From Hyalangium ruber (lineage in GTDB: Bacteria; Myxococcota; Myxococcia; Myxococcales; Myxococcaceae): 64,000 nt of DNA. Shown here one piece after another: positions 42,689 through 50,817 of this stretch; the stretch's first letter is position 1, and every line of letters starts with the position of its first letter. Under the pieces are notes generated by a model that saw only the letters and a list, made by a program, of their open reading frames with translations, was not told the DNA's origin and did not search any database. The stretch is taken from assembly GCF_034259325.1 (NCBI RefSeq), contig NZ_JAXIVS010000001.1, positions 310,001 to 374,000 on the forward strand. Reading direction: 5' to 3'. Position numbers and translations under genes: made by a program.

Positions 42689-43261
42689 CTAAACCTCCTC
42701 GAACCTCGTGCCTGTGGCCCCTAGACGATCCAATGCGTCCTTGATCTCCCCGGAGACGAGCAGCGGGCCCTCCCAGCCCTCGCAGCGCAACACCTTCGCG
42801 CTTCCCACCTTGACCTTGTCGATGCGCATGTCACGCACAGAGGCATAGCGACCAACCATATACGGGGCTCCGTCTTCGTGAGTCCAAAGCCGGATCCGGG
42901 ATGCCTGTTCGTCGATGCAGCGGATGAGGCGTGTAGCCACGAGGATGAGATACTGATCTGGCTGGCCCTCCACATTCACGGGGAGCAGTTGCACATCACC
43001 CGGGGCCAGTTCCGCGAACATGGACGCAACCCGGACATGGACCACCGGGATGCCGATCCCCGCTTCCGTGAAGTCCAGTGGCTCGCCCGCGATCTCGACG
43101 GGGATTCTCAAGCGCTCTTGGATCTGGAGGGGTTTCCCGTCCGTGAACTGTGCGTCGTCCACTTTGAGGCCCTGACTGTTCCTTGGCATTGCCAAGTGCC
43201 AGCGGTGCGGGACATTCACATCGTCGGCTAGCTTGAAGAAACGCTGGGACATGGGCTCCAT
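42689..43261 (-). CDS. Imm11-family immunity protein (DUF1629), orphan
   Basis: 190 residues (or 187 from the ATG at 43252), soluble. The opening (QRFFKLADDVNVPHRWHLAMPRNSQG...DAQFTDGKPLQIQERLRIPVEIAGEPLDFTEAGIGIPVVH) and the ending (VGSAKVLRCEGWEGPLLVSGEIKDAL) match Imm11 proteins, which normally sit just downstream of polymorphic toxins. No toxin is adjacent: upstream is the BioY spacer, downstream the alkylation repair gene. It therefore looks like a resident immunity gene kept without its toxin. Confidence 0.75.
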   Translation of the reverse strand: MEPMSQRFFKLADDVNVPHRWHLAMPRNSQGLKVDDAQFTDGKPLQIQERLRIPVEIAGEPLDFTEAGIGIPVVHVRVASMFAELAPGDVQLLPVNVEGQPDQYLILVATRLIRCIDEQASRIRLWTHEDGAPYMVGRYASVRDMRIDKVKVGSAKVLRCEGWEGPLLVSGEIKDALDRLGATGTRFEEV

Positions 43262-43460
43262 CTAGCGCGGTTGTGACGCTGCGCCGGCGGTGAGCGCAGT
43301 GCCGTGAGCGGTTGCCGTCGTTTCCGACGGCGCGTTCGAGCACGGCTCAGGCGCGTGCCGGTAGCGGCGCGGGTGCATGCACCTCGCGCGTATGACAGGC
43401 TTCGGGCCCTGCGCCCGCTGCGGGAGGCACCGAGCCGCCCATGCCCCGGAGGGAACACTC

Positions 43461-44066
43461 ATGACAGGCACCCCGGCCACCCGGCCACCTCCTCGCGTCC
43501 TGGCCGATGCCTTCGTCCGCACGCGTGCCCACGAAGGGGCGCTCGTGCTCGGCGCGGCGCTCTTCACCGCGCTGCTCGCCCAGGTCTCCCTCCCGGTGCC
43601 CGGCTCCCCGGTGCCCATCACGGGACAGACGCTCGCGGTCGTCCTCACCGCTGCCGTGCTCGGGCCCGTGCGGGGCATGGCCGGGCAGCTCGCCTACCTC
43701 CTGCTCGGGGCGGTGGGACTGCCGTTCTATGCGAAGGCTGCCAGTGGCTTCGGGCACGTGCTGGGGCCCACTGGCGGCTACCTCGTGGGCTTCCTTCCCG
43801 CGGCCTTCCTCGTGGGCCTGGCGGCGCGGCACGGCTTTGACAGGCAGCCGTGGAAGGCGCTGCCCCTCTTCCTCCTCGGCCAGCTCGTCATCCTCGCCCT
43901 TGGCGCTTCCTGGCTCTCCGTGGTGGCCCCGCTCCCCTTCACCACGGCCCTTCAGAAGGGTTTCCTGCCCTTCCTCCCTGGCATGTTGCTCAAGGCCACC
44001 ATCGCCGGCCTGGGGGTGCCCCTCGCCTGGCGCAGGCTTGGCGCACCTTCCAGAACCAGCGGGTGA
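43461..44066 (+). CDS. bioY: Biotin transporter substrate-binding component BioY
   Basis: 201 residues from the ATG at 43461 (GGAGGG site). It has about six membrane helices and the BioY signatures LPVPGSPVPITGQTLAVVLTAAVLGPVRGMAGQLAYLLLGAVGLPFYA and GPTGGYLVGFLPAAFLVG. BioY is the S component of the energy-coupling-factor biotin importer. No ECF ATPase or T component is nearby, so it either uses a shared module or works alone. Confidence 0.92.
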   Translation: MTGTPATRPPPRVLADAFVRTRAHEGALVLGAALFTALLAQVSLPVPGSPVPITGQTLAVVLTAAVLGPVRGMAGQLAYLLLGAVGLPFYAKAASGFGHVLGPTGGYLVGFLPAAFLVGLAARHGFDRQPWKALPLFLLGQLVILALGASWLSVVAPLPFTTALQKGFLPFLPGMLLKATIAGLGVPLAWRRLGAPSRTSG

Positions 44067-44138
44067 GCGCCCAGGAGGGAACGAGGCAGCAGCCGGTAAC
44101 AGCGCGACCTGCTTAGGGGATTGCGCTCGCCTTGTTGT

Positions 44139-44160
44139 GGGTTCGATTCCCGCCGCCTCC
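44139..44160 (+). repeat. tmRNA/tRNA 3'-end-like sequence, copy C
   Basis: GGGTTCGATTCCCGCC then GCCTCC. The preceding GT lets GTGGG pair with CCCGC as a five-base T-stem with one wobble, so the T-arm is intact. It is followed by CTCTCG, not CCA. It sits in the 111 bp gap between bioY and the convergent PilT-paralogue gene. Confidence 0.55.
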
Positions 44161-44177
44161 CTCTCGAGAAGCCCTGC

Positions 44178-45881
44178 TCACTTCTGGGCAGGAGGGGGAG
44201 CCGCCTCCGCCGGAGGGTCCACTTTGTAGCCCGCGCGCTCCAGCATGGTCCTCATCTCGTTGCGGGCCACCGCCTTGTTGAGCGCCTCGACCGGGGCCAC
44301 CAGCTTCTTCTTGACCAGCTCCAACAAAGCGTCGTTGAGCATCATCATTCCGTGCCCGCGTCCGGTCTGCATCACCGAGGCGATCTGGAACGTCTTTCCC
44401 TCGCGGATCAGGTTGGACACCGAGCTGGTGCACAGCAGCACCTCTTGCGCCGCCACGCGACCACCGCCAATGCGCTTGCACAGCGTCTGTGAAATGACGC
44501 CCTTGAGCGACTCGGACAACATCATGCGAATCTGCGCCTGACGGTCCGCCGGGAACTGGTCGATGATGCGATCCACCGTGGAGGCCGCCGTGTTCGTGTG
44601 CAGCGTCCCGAACACCAGGTGCCCCGTCTCCGCCGTCTCGATGGCGATGGCAATGGTCTCCAGGTCTCGCATCTCACCCACCAGCACCACGTCCGGATCC
44701 TCGCGCAGCGCCGCGCGCAGCGCGTCCTTGAAGGAGTCGGTGTGGACGCCGATCTCTCGCTGGTTCACCAGGCACTTCTTGTTCGGGTGAACGAACTCGA
44801 TGGGGTCCTCGATGGTGATGATGTGGTCCTCGCGGTGCCGGTTGATGTAGTCGACCATCGACGCCAGCGTGGTCGACTTGCCCGAGCCCGTGGGACCGGT
44901 GACAAGCACCAACCCCTTGGTGAGGAAGCACAGGTCCAGAATCTGCTTGGACAGCCCCATCTCCTCCGCGCTGCGGATGGTGTTGGGGATCTGCCGCATC
45001 ACGGCGCCAATGCCCTTCCGGTCCGCGAAGACGTTGACGCGGAAACGTGCTGCCGGCAGCTCATACGCAAAGTCCGTATCGTGCTTCTTCTCCCACTGCT
45101 CCTTGTTCTTGTCTGGAGCGATGCTGAAGACCATCGACTTGAGGCGCGCCGAAGTCATCGTGCCGTGCTCCGATATCGGCACCATGTCGCCATCGATGCG
45201 CATGTGCGGCACCGTATCGCTGGACAGATGGAGGTCCGAGGCCCGGCGGGTCAGCATCTCCTCCAGGAGGGCAATCATCTGCGCCGCGCCCTCTTCCGTC
45301 CGCTCCCGGCTTCTGTCGACCAGTTCCAGGGAGGCGACGGGGGCAGGAGCAGGCGGGGGGGGCTCCGCTGGCGGCTTGGCCGCCGGAGCCGCCACCTTCG
45401 CGGAGAGTACCGGAACGGCCGGCTGGGACCCGCGAGCCGTGGCAGCGGGGCGAGGCGCCACGACGGGAGCCGCAGGAGCCGCCGGAGGGCTGGGCGGGGT
45501 GGCCATCTCCAGCGGCTCGGAAGGCGAGGCGAACTGGGGGCTCTCCTCTTCCAGATCGACCGTGCCATACATGGTGTGCGGGGCGAAGGGCACCATCGTC
45601 ACCCGCGCACGGTCCTTCTCCAGCTCGAACTTCACCTGCACCGCGCCCGCGGGTGAAGCGTAGGGAAACAGGGTGAGCCCTCCGGCCGGAAAGGACGCGC
45701 GCTGATCCGAAGGCACCAGCTCCGCGATCGCACCGATGATCTGCTGCGTCGTGAGCTGTTGCTTCAGGACTGGCAACAGCCCGGTGGTGGTGCGGATGCT
45801 CACCCCACTGCCGGTCTCCATGACGATTTCCAGACTAGAGTCTTTGAGCAACTTCTCGATGATGTAATCAAGTCTGGCCAT
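44178..45881 (-). CDS. PilT-family type IV pilus ATPase with N-terminal extension
   Basis: 567 residues, about 200 more than housekeeping PilT. Residues 1-110 are a separate alpha/beta domain. Residues 115-185 are a Pro/Ala linker. The PilT ATPase follows, with GPTGSGKSTT (329-338), the Asp box TIEDPIEFVHPNK, Walker B VVLVGEMRDLET and the His box TGHLVFGTLHTNTA. The AIRNLIRE-type segment is present as SNLIREGKTFQI. It should power pilus retraction or a related machine at the inner membrane. M. xanthus carries several PilT paralogues. The partner gene upstream ends four bases before this start, so the two are translated together. Confidence 0.88.
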   Translation of the reverse strand: MARLDYIIEKLLKDSSLEIVMETGSGVSIRTTTGLLPVLKQQLTTQQIIGAIAELVPSDQRASFPAGGLTLFPYASPAGAVQVKFELEKDRARVTMVPFAPHTMYGTVDLEEESPQFASPSEPLEMATPPSPPAAPAAPVVAPRPAATARGSQPAVPVLSAKVAAPAAKPPAEPPPPAPAPVASLELVDRSRERTEEGAAQMIALLEEMLTRRASDLHLSSDTVPHMRIDGDMVPISEHGTMTSARLKSMVFSIAPDKNKEQWEKKHDTDFAYELPAARFRVNVFADRKGIGAVMRQIPNTIRSAEEMGLSKQILDLCFLTKGLVLVTGPTGSGKSTTLASMVDYINRHREDHIITIEDPIEFVHPNKKCLVNQREIGVHTDSFKDALRAALREDPDVVLVGEMRDLETIAIAIETAETGHLVFGTLHTNTAASTVDRIIDQFPADRQAQIRMMLSESLKGVISQTLCKRIGGGRVAAQEVLLCTSSVSNLIREGKTFQIASVMQTGRGHGMMMLNDALLELVKKKLVAPVEALNKAVARNEMRTMLERAGYKVDPPAEAAPPPAQK

Positions 45882-45885
45882 GATC

Positions 45886-46356
45886 TCAGCGGGAGAGGGG
45901 TTCCACGTAAGCGACGTGACGTTTATTGACGAGCGCTACGCGCTTGTCCTGGATGAGACGAATAAATTGGGGGGCGTCGTTGAGATAATCATTGAGCCGG
46001 GTGCGGCCCTCGGGCTGCATATAGATGATAAGCCCCTGCAGCCGCTGTCCGTCCACCAGCCGGATCTCTACTTCATGCTCGGTCAGGATGGTGAGCCTGT
46101 CCTCCTCGCGGAGCTCGTGCTCGAGGTCGGTCCGGGCTACCGCGATGGCGACGCTGTTGAAGAAGGTGACCATCCCCGTTGCCACGTCCTGAGCGGGAAT
46201 GAACCGCGCCTCTCTGTTGAGGAGGTCCGACAGCCGCTCGTTCTCGCTGTAGTCTGGGACTCCCGCCGAGAGAAAGACAGACACCTCTCGCGCCTCACCG
46301 CCAGGGAGGATCACCTGGACGATGATGGGGCGTTTCGGAACTCGAAACTCTTCCAA
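45886..46356 (-). CDS. Conserved hypothetical protein, operon partner of the PilT paralogue
   Basis: 156 residues, soluble and beta-rich: VPKRPIIVQVILPGGEAREVSVFLSAGVPDYSENERLSDLLNREARFIPAQDV...DRLTILTEHEVEIRLVDGQRLQGLIIYMQPEGRTRLNDYLNDAPQFIRLIQDKRVALVNKRHVAYVEPL. The Lsm-like strand pattern near the C-terminus is seen in myxobacterial proteins of the DUF6812 kind, as far as I recall. It ends four bases before the PilT-paralogue start, which suggests it works with that ATPase, but the role is unknown. Confidence 0.7.
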   Translation of the reverse strand: MEEFRVPKRPIIVQVILPGGEAREVSVFLSAGVPDYSENERLSDLLNREARFIPAQDVATGMVTFFNSVAIAVARTDLEHELREEDRLTILTEHEVEIRLVDGQRLQGLIIYMQPEGRTRLNDYLNDAPQFIRLIQDKRVALVNKRHVAYVEPLSR

Positions 46357-46489
46357 GGAACCTGCCTCCTCACACTGAGGCCACGCCCTCCTGTGCGGGT
46401 GGATGGCCGTAGGTCACGCGCCAAGCGGAACCTGAATCCAGAGCGCATCCTATCGAGCGCTTGCCATCCCGCAAGGGCAGGAGCGCATG

Positions 46490-47704
46490 TCAGGTAGGCC
46501 CTTGACCGCCCCGTTGACGTAGCTCGCTCCACGCCTGGTTGAGCCGGCGCGTTTCTTCCGCCGCCAGCGCTTGGAGCTTCGGCCCCAGCTGCGCCACCTT
46601 GTCCGGATGGTACTGGGTGATGAGGGCGATGTAGGCCCGCTTCACCTCGGTCAGGGGCGTGCCCGGGGCCACACCGAGCACTTCCCACGGGCTGCTGGGA
46701 GCAGCGGCCTGGGCCGCGGGAGGGTCGTCTCCGCCCTCCTCCTCTTCGTCCGCGCGGGACTCTGGCTCGGGGGCCTCTTCTTCTTCTTCCTCGTCCTGGA
46801 GTGGAGAGGCTCCGAGTTCCTCCGCACATGGAGGACACAACAGCGTCTCACGGACGCCTGGGCTGCCCTCCTTCGCCTCGCCTTGCCCGGCGCGCGACTC
46901 TGGCAGCGTGTAGTCGCCGAAGCATTCGCCACACACCATCCGCCGGCAGTGCTCACAACGCGCGGCACAGTCCGCCTCATCGAGGGCTGTTCCGCAGGTG
47001 AAGCAATCCTCGGGCAGCGGTGCCTCTTCGCCGCACGAAGCACAGAAGGTCCACGTGGGATCGAGCTTCGCTTCGCATCCCACGCACGAGGGCGCATCCT
47101 CCTCTTCGGAGGGTTGCCAGCGCTGCGCCGTCGCACACCAGGGGCAGTACGGCATGAGCCACGCCACCCGGCCCTCGCATGTGCGGGAGCGGCAGTCGAA
47201 GTCGAGCGCATAGCCCTCGGCGGTGTCCGTGGCCTCGTTCTCTTCCTCGAAGGACTCGCCACAGGCCCAGCAACAATTGAACTCGAGGTGCGAGGGTGCT
47301 CCGCACGCGTCGCACATGGGGTTGTCGTGCTCGGCCTTCCAGGCCATCTCGACGCCGCACGTGGGGCAGCACCGCATCCACCGCACCGCGTGGAGGTGCG
47401 CGCAGGCGGCCTGGGCCGCACGCTTGCGATGGCCCGACGGCTCGGGGAAGGACGGCGCCACTCCTCGGGCCTCGAACGACTCCCACAGACAGCTGCCGCA
47501 AGCCTGCCTTCGGGAGGCTCGCGGCGAGGGAACTCCATCGGGGGCCCGGCGCTGGAAGAGCGCCTCCACGTCCGGCGAGCCCGAGTGCAGGCAGTCCTGG
47601 CACACGGCGTCACCACAGAGCTCGCAGTTCCCCGCGAGGCGGCGACCGCCAAGCCCCAGGAGGGCGGGCTTCAGGACTTCCAAGCAGCACGGGCACGCGG
47701 ACAT
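46490..47704 (-). CDS. Multi zinc-ribbon protein with C-terminal J domain
   Basis: 404 residues. The first ~300 hold at least seven CxxC-type pairs (CPCC, CELC, CQDC, CPTC, CDAC, CWAC, CPWC, CASC, CEHC), forming a chain of zinc ribbons or treble clefs. A strongly acidic linker (EDEEEEEEAPEPESRADEEEEGG) separates them from a J domain (about 340-400, SPWEVLGVAPGTPLTEVKRAYIALITQYHPDKVAQLG) with the HPD motif that stimulates Hsp70. It is probably a client-specific DnaK co-chaperone. The Zn module is unlike DnaJ's own zinc finger in number and position. Confidence 0.75.
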   Translation of the reverse strand: MSACPCCLEVLKPALLGLGGRRLAGNCELCGDAVCQDCLHSGSPDVEALFQRRAPDGVPSPRASRRQACGSCLWESFEARGVAPSFPEPSGHRKRAAQAACAHLHAVRWMRCCPTCGVEMAWKAEHDNPMCDACGAPSHLEFNCCWACGESFEEENEATDTAEGYALDFDCRSRTCEGRVAWLMPYCPWCATAQRWQPSEEEDAPSCVGCEAKLDPTWTFCASCGEEAPLPEDCFTCGTALDEADCAARCEHCRRMVCGECFGDYTLPESRAGQGEAKEGSPGVRETLLCPPCAEELGASPLQDEEEEEEAPEPESRADEEEEGGDDPPAAQAAAPSSPWEVLGVAPGTPLTEVKRAYIALITQYHPDKVAQLGPKLQALAAEETRRLNQAWSELRQRGGQGPT

Positions 47705-47714
47705 GCGTTCTTCC

Positions 47715-48296
47715 TCAGTGCTGGATGCGCGTGCCCAATACCTGGAGGAAGCCGGCGATCCAGCGAGGGTGCGCCGGCCAGGCGGGAGCGGTCACCAGGT
47801 TGCCGTCCACCACCGCCTCATCCACCGGAACTTGGACGTAGGTTCCCCGGGCCAGCGTCACCTCCGGGCCACAGGCTGGATACGCCGTGCAGCGCTTGCC
47901 CTCGAGCACCCCCGCGGCCGCGAGGAGCTGCAGCCCGTGGCAGATGGCGGCGATGGGCTTGCGCGCCTCGGCGAAGTGGCGGACCACCTGGAGCACCTTC
48001 GGGTCGAGCCGCAGGTACTCCGGCGCCCGGCCTCCCGGAACCACCAGCCCGTCGTACCCCGAGGCATTGATTTCGGCGAAGGTCGCGTTGACGGTGAAGT
48101 TGTGGCCCGGCTTCTCGCTGTACGTCTGGGCCCCATCGAAGTCATGCACGGCGGTGCGGATCGTCTCCCCGGCCTTCTTGTCCGGACAGACTGCGTGGAC
48201 CGTGTGCCCTACCGCCTGCAGGGCCTGGAACGGCACCATCACCTCGTAGTCCTCCACGTAGTCGCCCACCAGCATCAGCAGCTTCTTGCCAGCCAT
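47715..48296 (-). CDS. DJ-1/PfpI-family glutamine amidotransferase-like protein
   Basis: 193 residues from the ATG at 48296 with a strong GGAGGAGG site; an open frame further upstream lacks one. It has the nucleophile elbow [14 protein letters not shown] (C119) and the acidic partner GDYVEDYEV (E16), the family layout of PfpI peptidase/YhbO and DJ-1 type proteins. They act as stress-protective hydrolases, deglycases or chaperones in the cytoplasm. It is divergent from the acetyltransferase gene across 115 bp. Confidence 0.88.
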   Translation of the reverse strand: MAGKKLLMLVGDYVEDYEVMVPFQALQAVGHTVHAVCPDKKAGETIRTAVHDFDGAQTYSEKPGHNFTVNATFAEINASGYDGLVVPGGRAPEYLRLDPKVLQVVRHFAEARKPIAAICHGLQLLAAAGVLEGKRCTAYPACGPEVTLARGTYVQVPVDEAVVDGNLVTAPAWPAHPRWIAGFLQVLGTRIQH

Positions 48297-48411
48297 GGAA
48301 CCTCCTCCGGGTCGTGCGGCTCGCGCATGGTACGTCCCCTCCTCCGCCCACGCACGAAAGGCGCACCGAGGACCGAGCCTGCCACCCGATGTTCGGGGGT
48401 ATGCTGTGGCC

Positions 48412-48957
48412 ATGGCAGCCCCCATCACCTTCCGAGCCCTCTCCGAGGCAGACCTTCCCCTGCTACACGACTGGCTCTCGCGGCCGCATGTGGCCGAGTG
48501 GTGGGAGCCCACCCCGACCTTCGAGGAGGTACGCGAAGACTACCTGCCACGGCTCGCGCCCCAGGACGTGCGCCCGCTCGACGCCCGAGCGGGCGTGGTG
48601 CAGTACCTCGCCTATGAGGGCGACGTACCCTTCGCCTTCGTGCAGGCCTACCGAGTGATGGCCCATCAGCACGAGGGCTGGTGGCAGGACGAGACCGACC
48701 CGTGTGCCTTGGGAATCGACCAATTCATCGGCCTGCCCGATCGCCTCGGCCAGGGGCTGGGCACGCGCCTGCTGCGCGCCTTCCTCCAGTTCCTCTTCGA
48801 GGACCCTCGCGTCACCACCGTCCAGACCGACCCGAGCCCCGACAACGCACGCGCCATTGCGTGCTACCGCAAGGTGGGCTTCCGAGACGTCGGCCTCGTC
48901 ACGACGCCCGATGGGCCGGAGCTGCTGCTGCGCGCCACGCGAGACAGCCGAGCGTAG
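48412..48957 (+). CDS. GNAT acetyltransferase of the AAC(6') aminoglycoside type
   Basis: 181 residues from the ATG at 48412. The pattern [99 protein letters not shown] and [10 protein letters not shown] follows AAC(6')-I enzymes and their environmental relatives along its whole length. The GIDQFIG and QTDPSP(D/S)N segments are especially close. It could acetylate aminoglycosides or a related amino-sugar metabolite. Resistance is inferred, not shown. No mobile element surrounds it. Confidence 0.85.
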   Translation: MAAPITFRALSEADLPLLHDWLSRPHVAEWWEPTPTFEEVREDYLPRLAPQDVRPLDARAGVVQYLAYEGDVPFAFVQAYRVMAHQHEGWWQDETDPCALGIDQFIGLPDRLGQGLGTRLLRAFLQFLFEDPRVTTVQTDPSPDNARAIACYRKVGFRDVGLVTTPDGPELLLRATRDSRA

Positions 48958-48969
48958 GCACACGGCCTG

Positions 48970-49707
48970 TCAGTAGGGACTCGCCGTGGGCCGCACGATG
49001 ATTTCGCTGACGTCGACGTCGGCGGGCTGCTCGACGGCGAAAGCAATGGCCCTGGCAATGGCCTCGGCGGGAATGGAGATCCGGCGGAACTCCTTCATCC
49101 CCTCCTTCGCCAAAGGATCGCTGATGCTGTCGGCGAGCTCCGACTCGGTGACTCCTGGCGAGATCACCGTCACCCGGATGTCGCCACCGACTTCCTGGCG
49201 GAGCCCCTCGGAGATGGCCATGACAGCGAACTTGGTCGCGCAGTACACGGCCGCCGTGGGAGACACCGCGTGGCCACCAATGGACGAGAGGTTGATGAAC
49301 TGCCCGCTCCCCTGCTTCTTCATCAGCGGCAGCCCGGCGGCGATGCCGTGCAGCACGCCCCGGATGTTCACATCAATCATCCGGTTCCACTCGTCAACCT
49401 TCAGCGCCTCCAGCTTGGACAGCGGCATGACGCCCGCGTTGTTGATGATCACATCCACGCGCCCGAACGTGCTCAGCGCGAAGTCCACGAAGGCCTCCAT
49501 GTCCTCGCGTTTGGACACGTCCAGCGCGCGGTACCGGGCCGAGCCTCCCTCGGCGGTGATGGCGCCCGCGATCGCCTCGAGCTTGTCGGTGCGCCTGGCG
49601 CCCAGCACCACGTGAGCGCCGTGCCTGGCGAGCAGGCGCGCCGCCGCCTCTCCAATTCCGCTGCTGGCCCCGGTGATGACGATGACCTTCCCCTTGATTC
49701 CGGACAT
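48970..49707 (-). CDS. Short-chain dehydrogenase/reductase (SDR)
   Basis: 245 residues, a classical SDR: KVIVITGASSGIGEAAARLLARHGAHVVLGARR (NADP-preferring Arg pair), IINNAGVMP, the catalytic FINLSSIGGHA and YCATKFAVMAISEGLR. It resembles YdfG/clavaldehyde-type oxidoreductases. It is divergent from an AraC regulator gene across 177 bp containing a widely spaced inverted repeat, which makes it the likely target of that regulator. Confidence 0.88.
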   Translation of the reverse strand: MSGIKGKVIVITGASSGIGEAAARLLARHGAHVVLGARRTDKLEAIAGAITAEGGSARYRALDVSKREDMEAFVDFALSTFGRVDVIINNAGVMPLSKLEALKVDEWNRMIDVNIRGVLHGIAAGLPLMKKQGSGQFINLSSIGGHAVSPTAAVYCATKFAVMAISEGLRQEVGGDIRVTVISPGVTESELADSISDPLAKEGMKEFRRISIPAEAIARAIAFAVEQPADVDVSEIIVRPTASPY

Positions 49708-49884
49708 GGATTCTCCTCAGTGGTTCGTTCAGGAGCCCGTGGCACGTGCGCCTCGGGACCGAGACAAAACTAAGAGCCCTCGCATGACCGCCGGTAGACC
49801 GTTCCTGGCGTGCTCTTGCCCAATCCTGCAAGCCCTCCGAGATACGGGGGGCACGCCACTCTGGACGCGGTAGTCTGATGCTCC

Positions 49885-50814
49885 ATGGCGACGAACACAC
49901 TCCTGCCTGAGCTGGCCGCATGGATCGATCGCTTCACCCCTCGTGACGGCGTGCATCCAACTGCCATCGAGCGCATGGCACTCATCCGCGCCTCGCGTCC
50001 CGGTGAGCCGCTCCACGCCCTTCATCAACCCGCCCTGTGTGTCATCGCCCAGGGGAGCAAGCAGGTGATGCTGGGCGAGGAGGTGTACCCGTATGACGCC
50101 TCGCAATGCCTCGTGGTCTCCGTGGACCTTCCCGTCACAGGCCAGGTGACACGTGCCACGCCCAAGACGCCTTATCTCTGCTTCCGCCTCGACCTGGACC
50201 CCGCCGAGCTCGCTGACCTGATCCTGAAGGCGAACCTGCCCCCACCCACACAGCGAGGCTCTTCCCGAGGCATGTTCCTCAGCCAGACCTCGCCGTTGCT
50301 GCTCGAGGCCGTGCTCCGGCTGGTGCGCCTGCTGGATGCGCCCGAGGACATCCCCGCGCTGGCGCCCCTGGCCATGCGCGAGATCCTCTACCGCCTGCTC
50401 AAGGGGGAGCACGGCTGGAAGCTGAGCCAGATCGCCACGGCCAACAGCCAGGCCCAGCGCATCGCCAAGACCCTTGGCTGGCTCAAGACCCACTTCGCGG
50501 AGCCGCTGCGCATCGAAGACCTCGCGCGAGCGGTACACATGAGTCCCTCCTCGCTACACCACCACTTCAAGGCCGTCACCGCCATGAGCCCGTTGCAGTA
50601 CCAGAAGCAGCTGCGGCTCCAGGAGGCTCGCCGCCTCCTGCTCAGCGAGGACGTCGACGTGGCCACCGCCGGCTTCCGCGTGGGCTACGAGAGCCCCTCC
50701 CAATTCGGCCGAGAGTACCGCCGGTTGTTCGGGAGGCCCCCCGGGTTGGACCTGCGCACCCTGATGCAGAATCCAGGAATTTCTCCTGGTTCTCGCCGCG
50801 CCCATCCAGGCTAG
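49885..50814 (+). CDS. AraC-family regulator (AraC_N plus double HTH)
   Basis: 309 residues. The N-terminal domain (LHALHQPALCVIAQGSKQVMLGEEVYPYDASQCLVVSVDLPVTGQVTRATP) is the AraC_N type found in regulators divergent from alcohol or short-chain dehydrogenases. The C-terminal HTH pair is RIEDLARAVHMSPSSLHHHFKAVTAMSPLQYQKQLRLQEARRLLL...VGYESPSQFGREYRRLFGRPP. It very likely controls the divergent SDR gene. The next gene, a histidine kinase, begins three bases after its stop. Confidence 0.9.
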   Translation: MATNTLLPELAAWIDRFTPRDGVHPTAIERMALIRASRPGEPLHALHQPALCVIAQGSKQVMLGEEVYPYDASQCLVVSVDLPVTGQVTRATPKTPYLCFRLDLDPAELADLILKANLPPPTQRGSSRGMFLSQTSPLLLEAVLRLVRLLDAPEDIPALAPLAMREILYRLLKGEHGWKLSQIATANSQAQRIAKTLGWLKTHFAEPLRIEDLARAVHMSPSSLHHHFKAVTAMSPLQYQKQLRLQEARRLLLSEDVDVATAGFRVGYESPSQFGREYRRLFGRPPGLDLRTLMQNPGISPGSRRAHPG

Positions 50815-50817
50815 AGA

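Noticed and set aside
44074-44160. Complete tRNA (GGAGGGA ... CGCCTCC with a CTGCTTA anticodon-like loop, tRNA-Ser length)
   Set aside because: Only five of seven acceptor pairs form and no proper D-arm can be drawn; the 5' part is probably chance. A covariance-model search would settle it.
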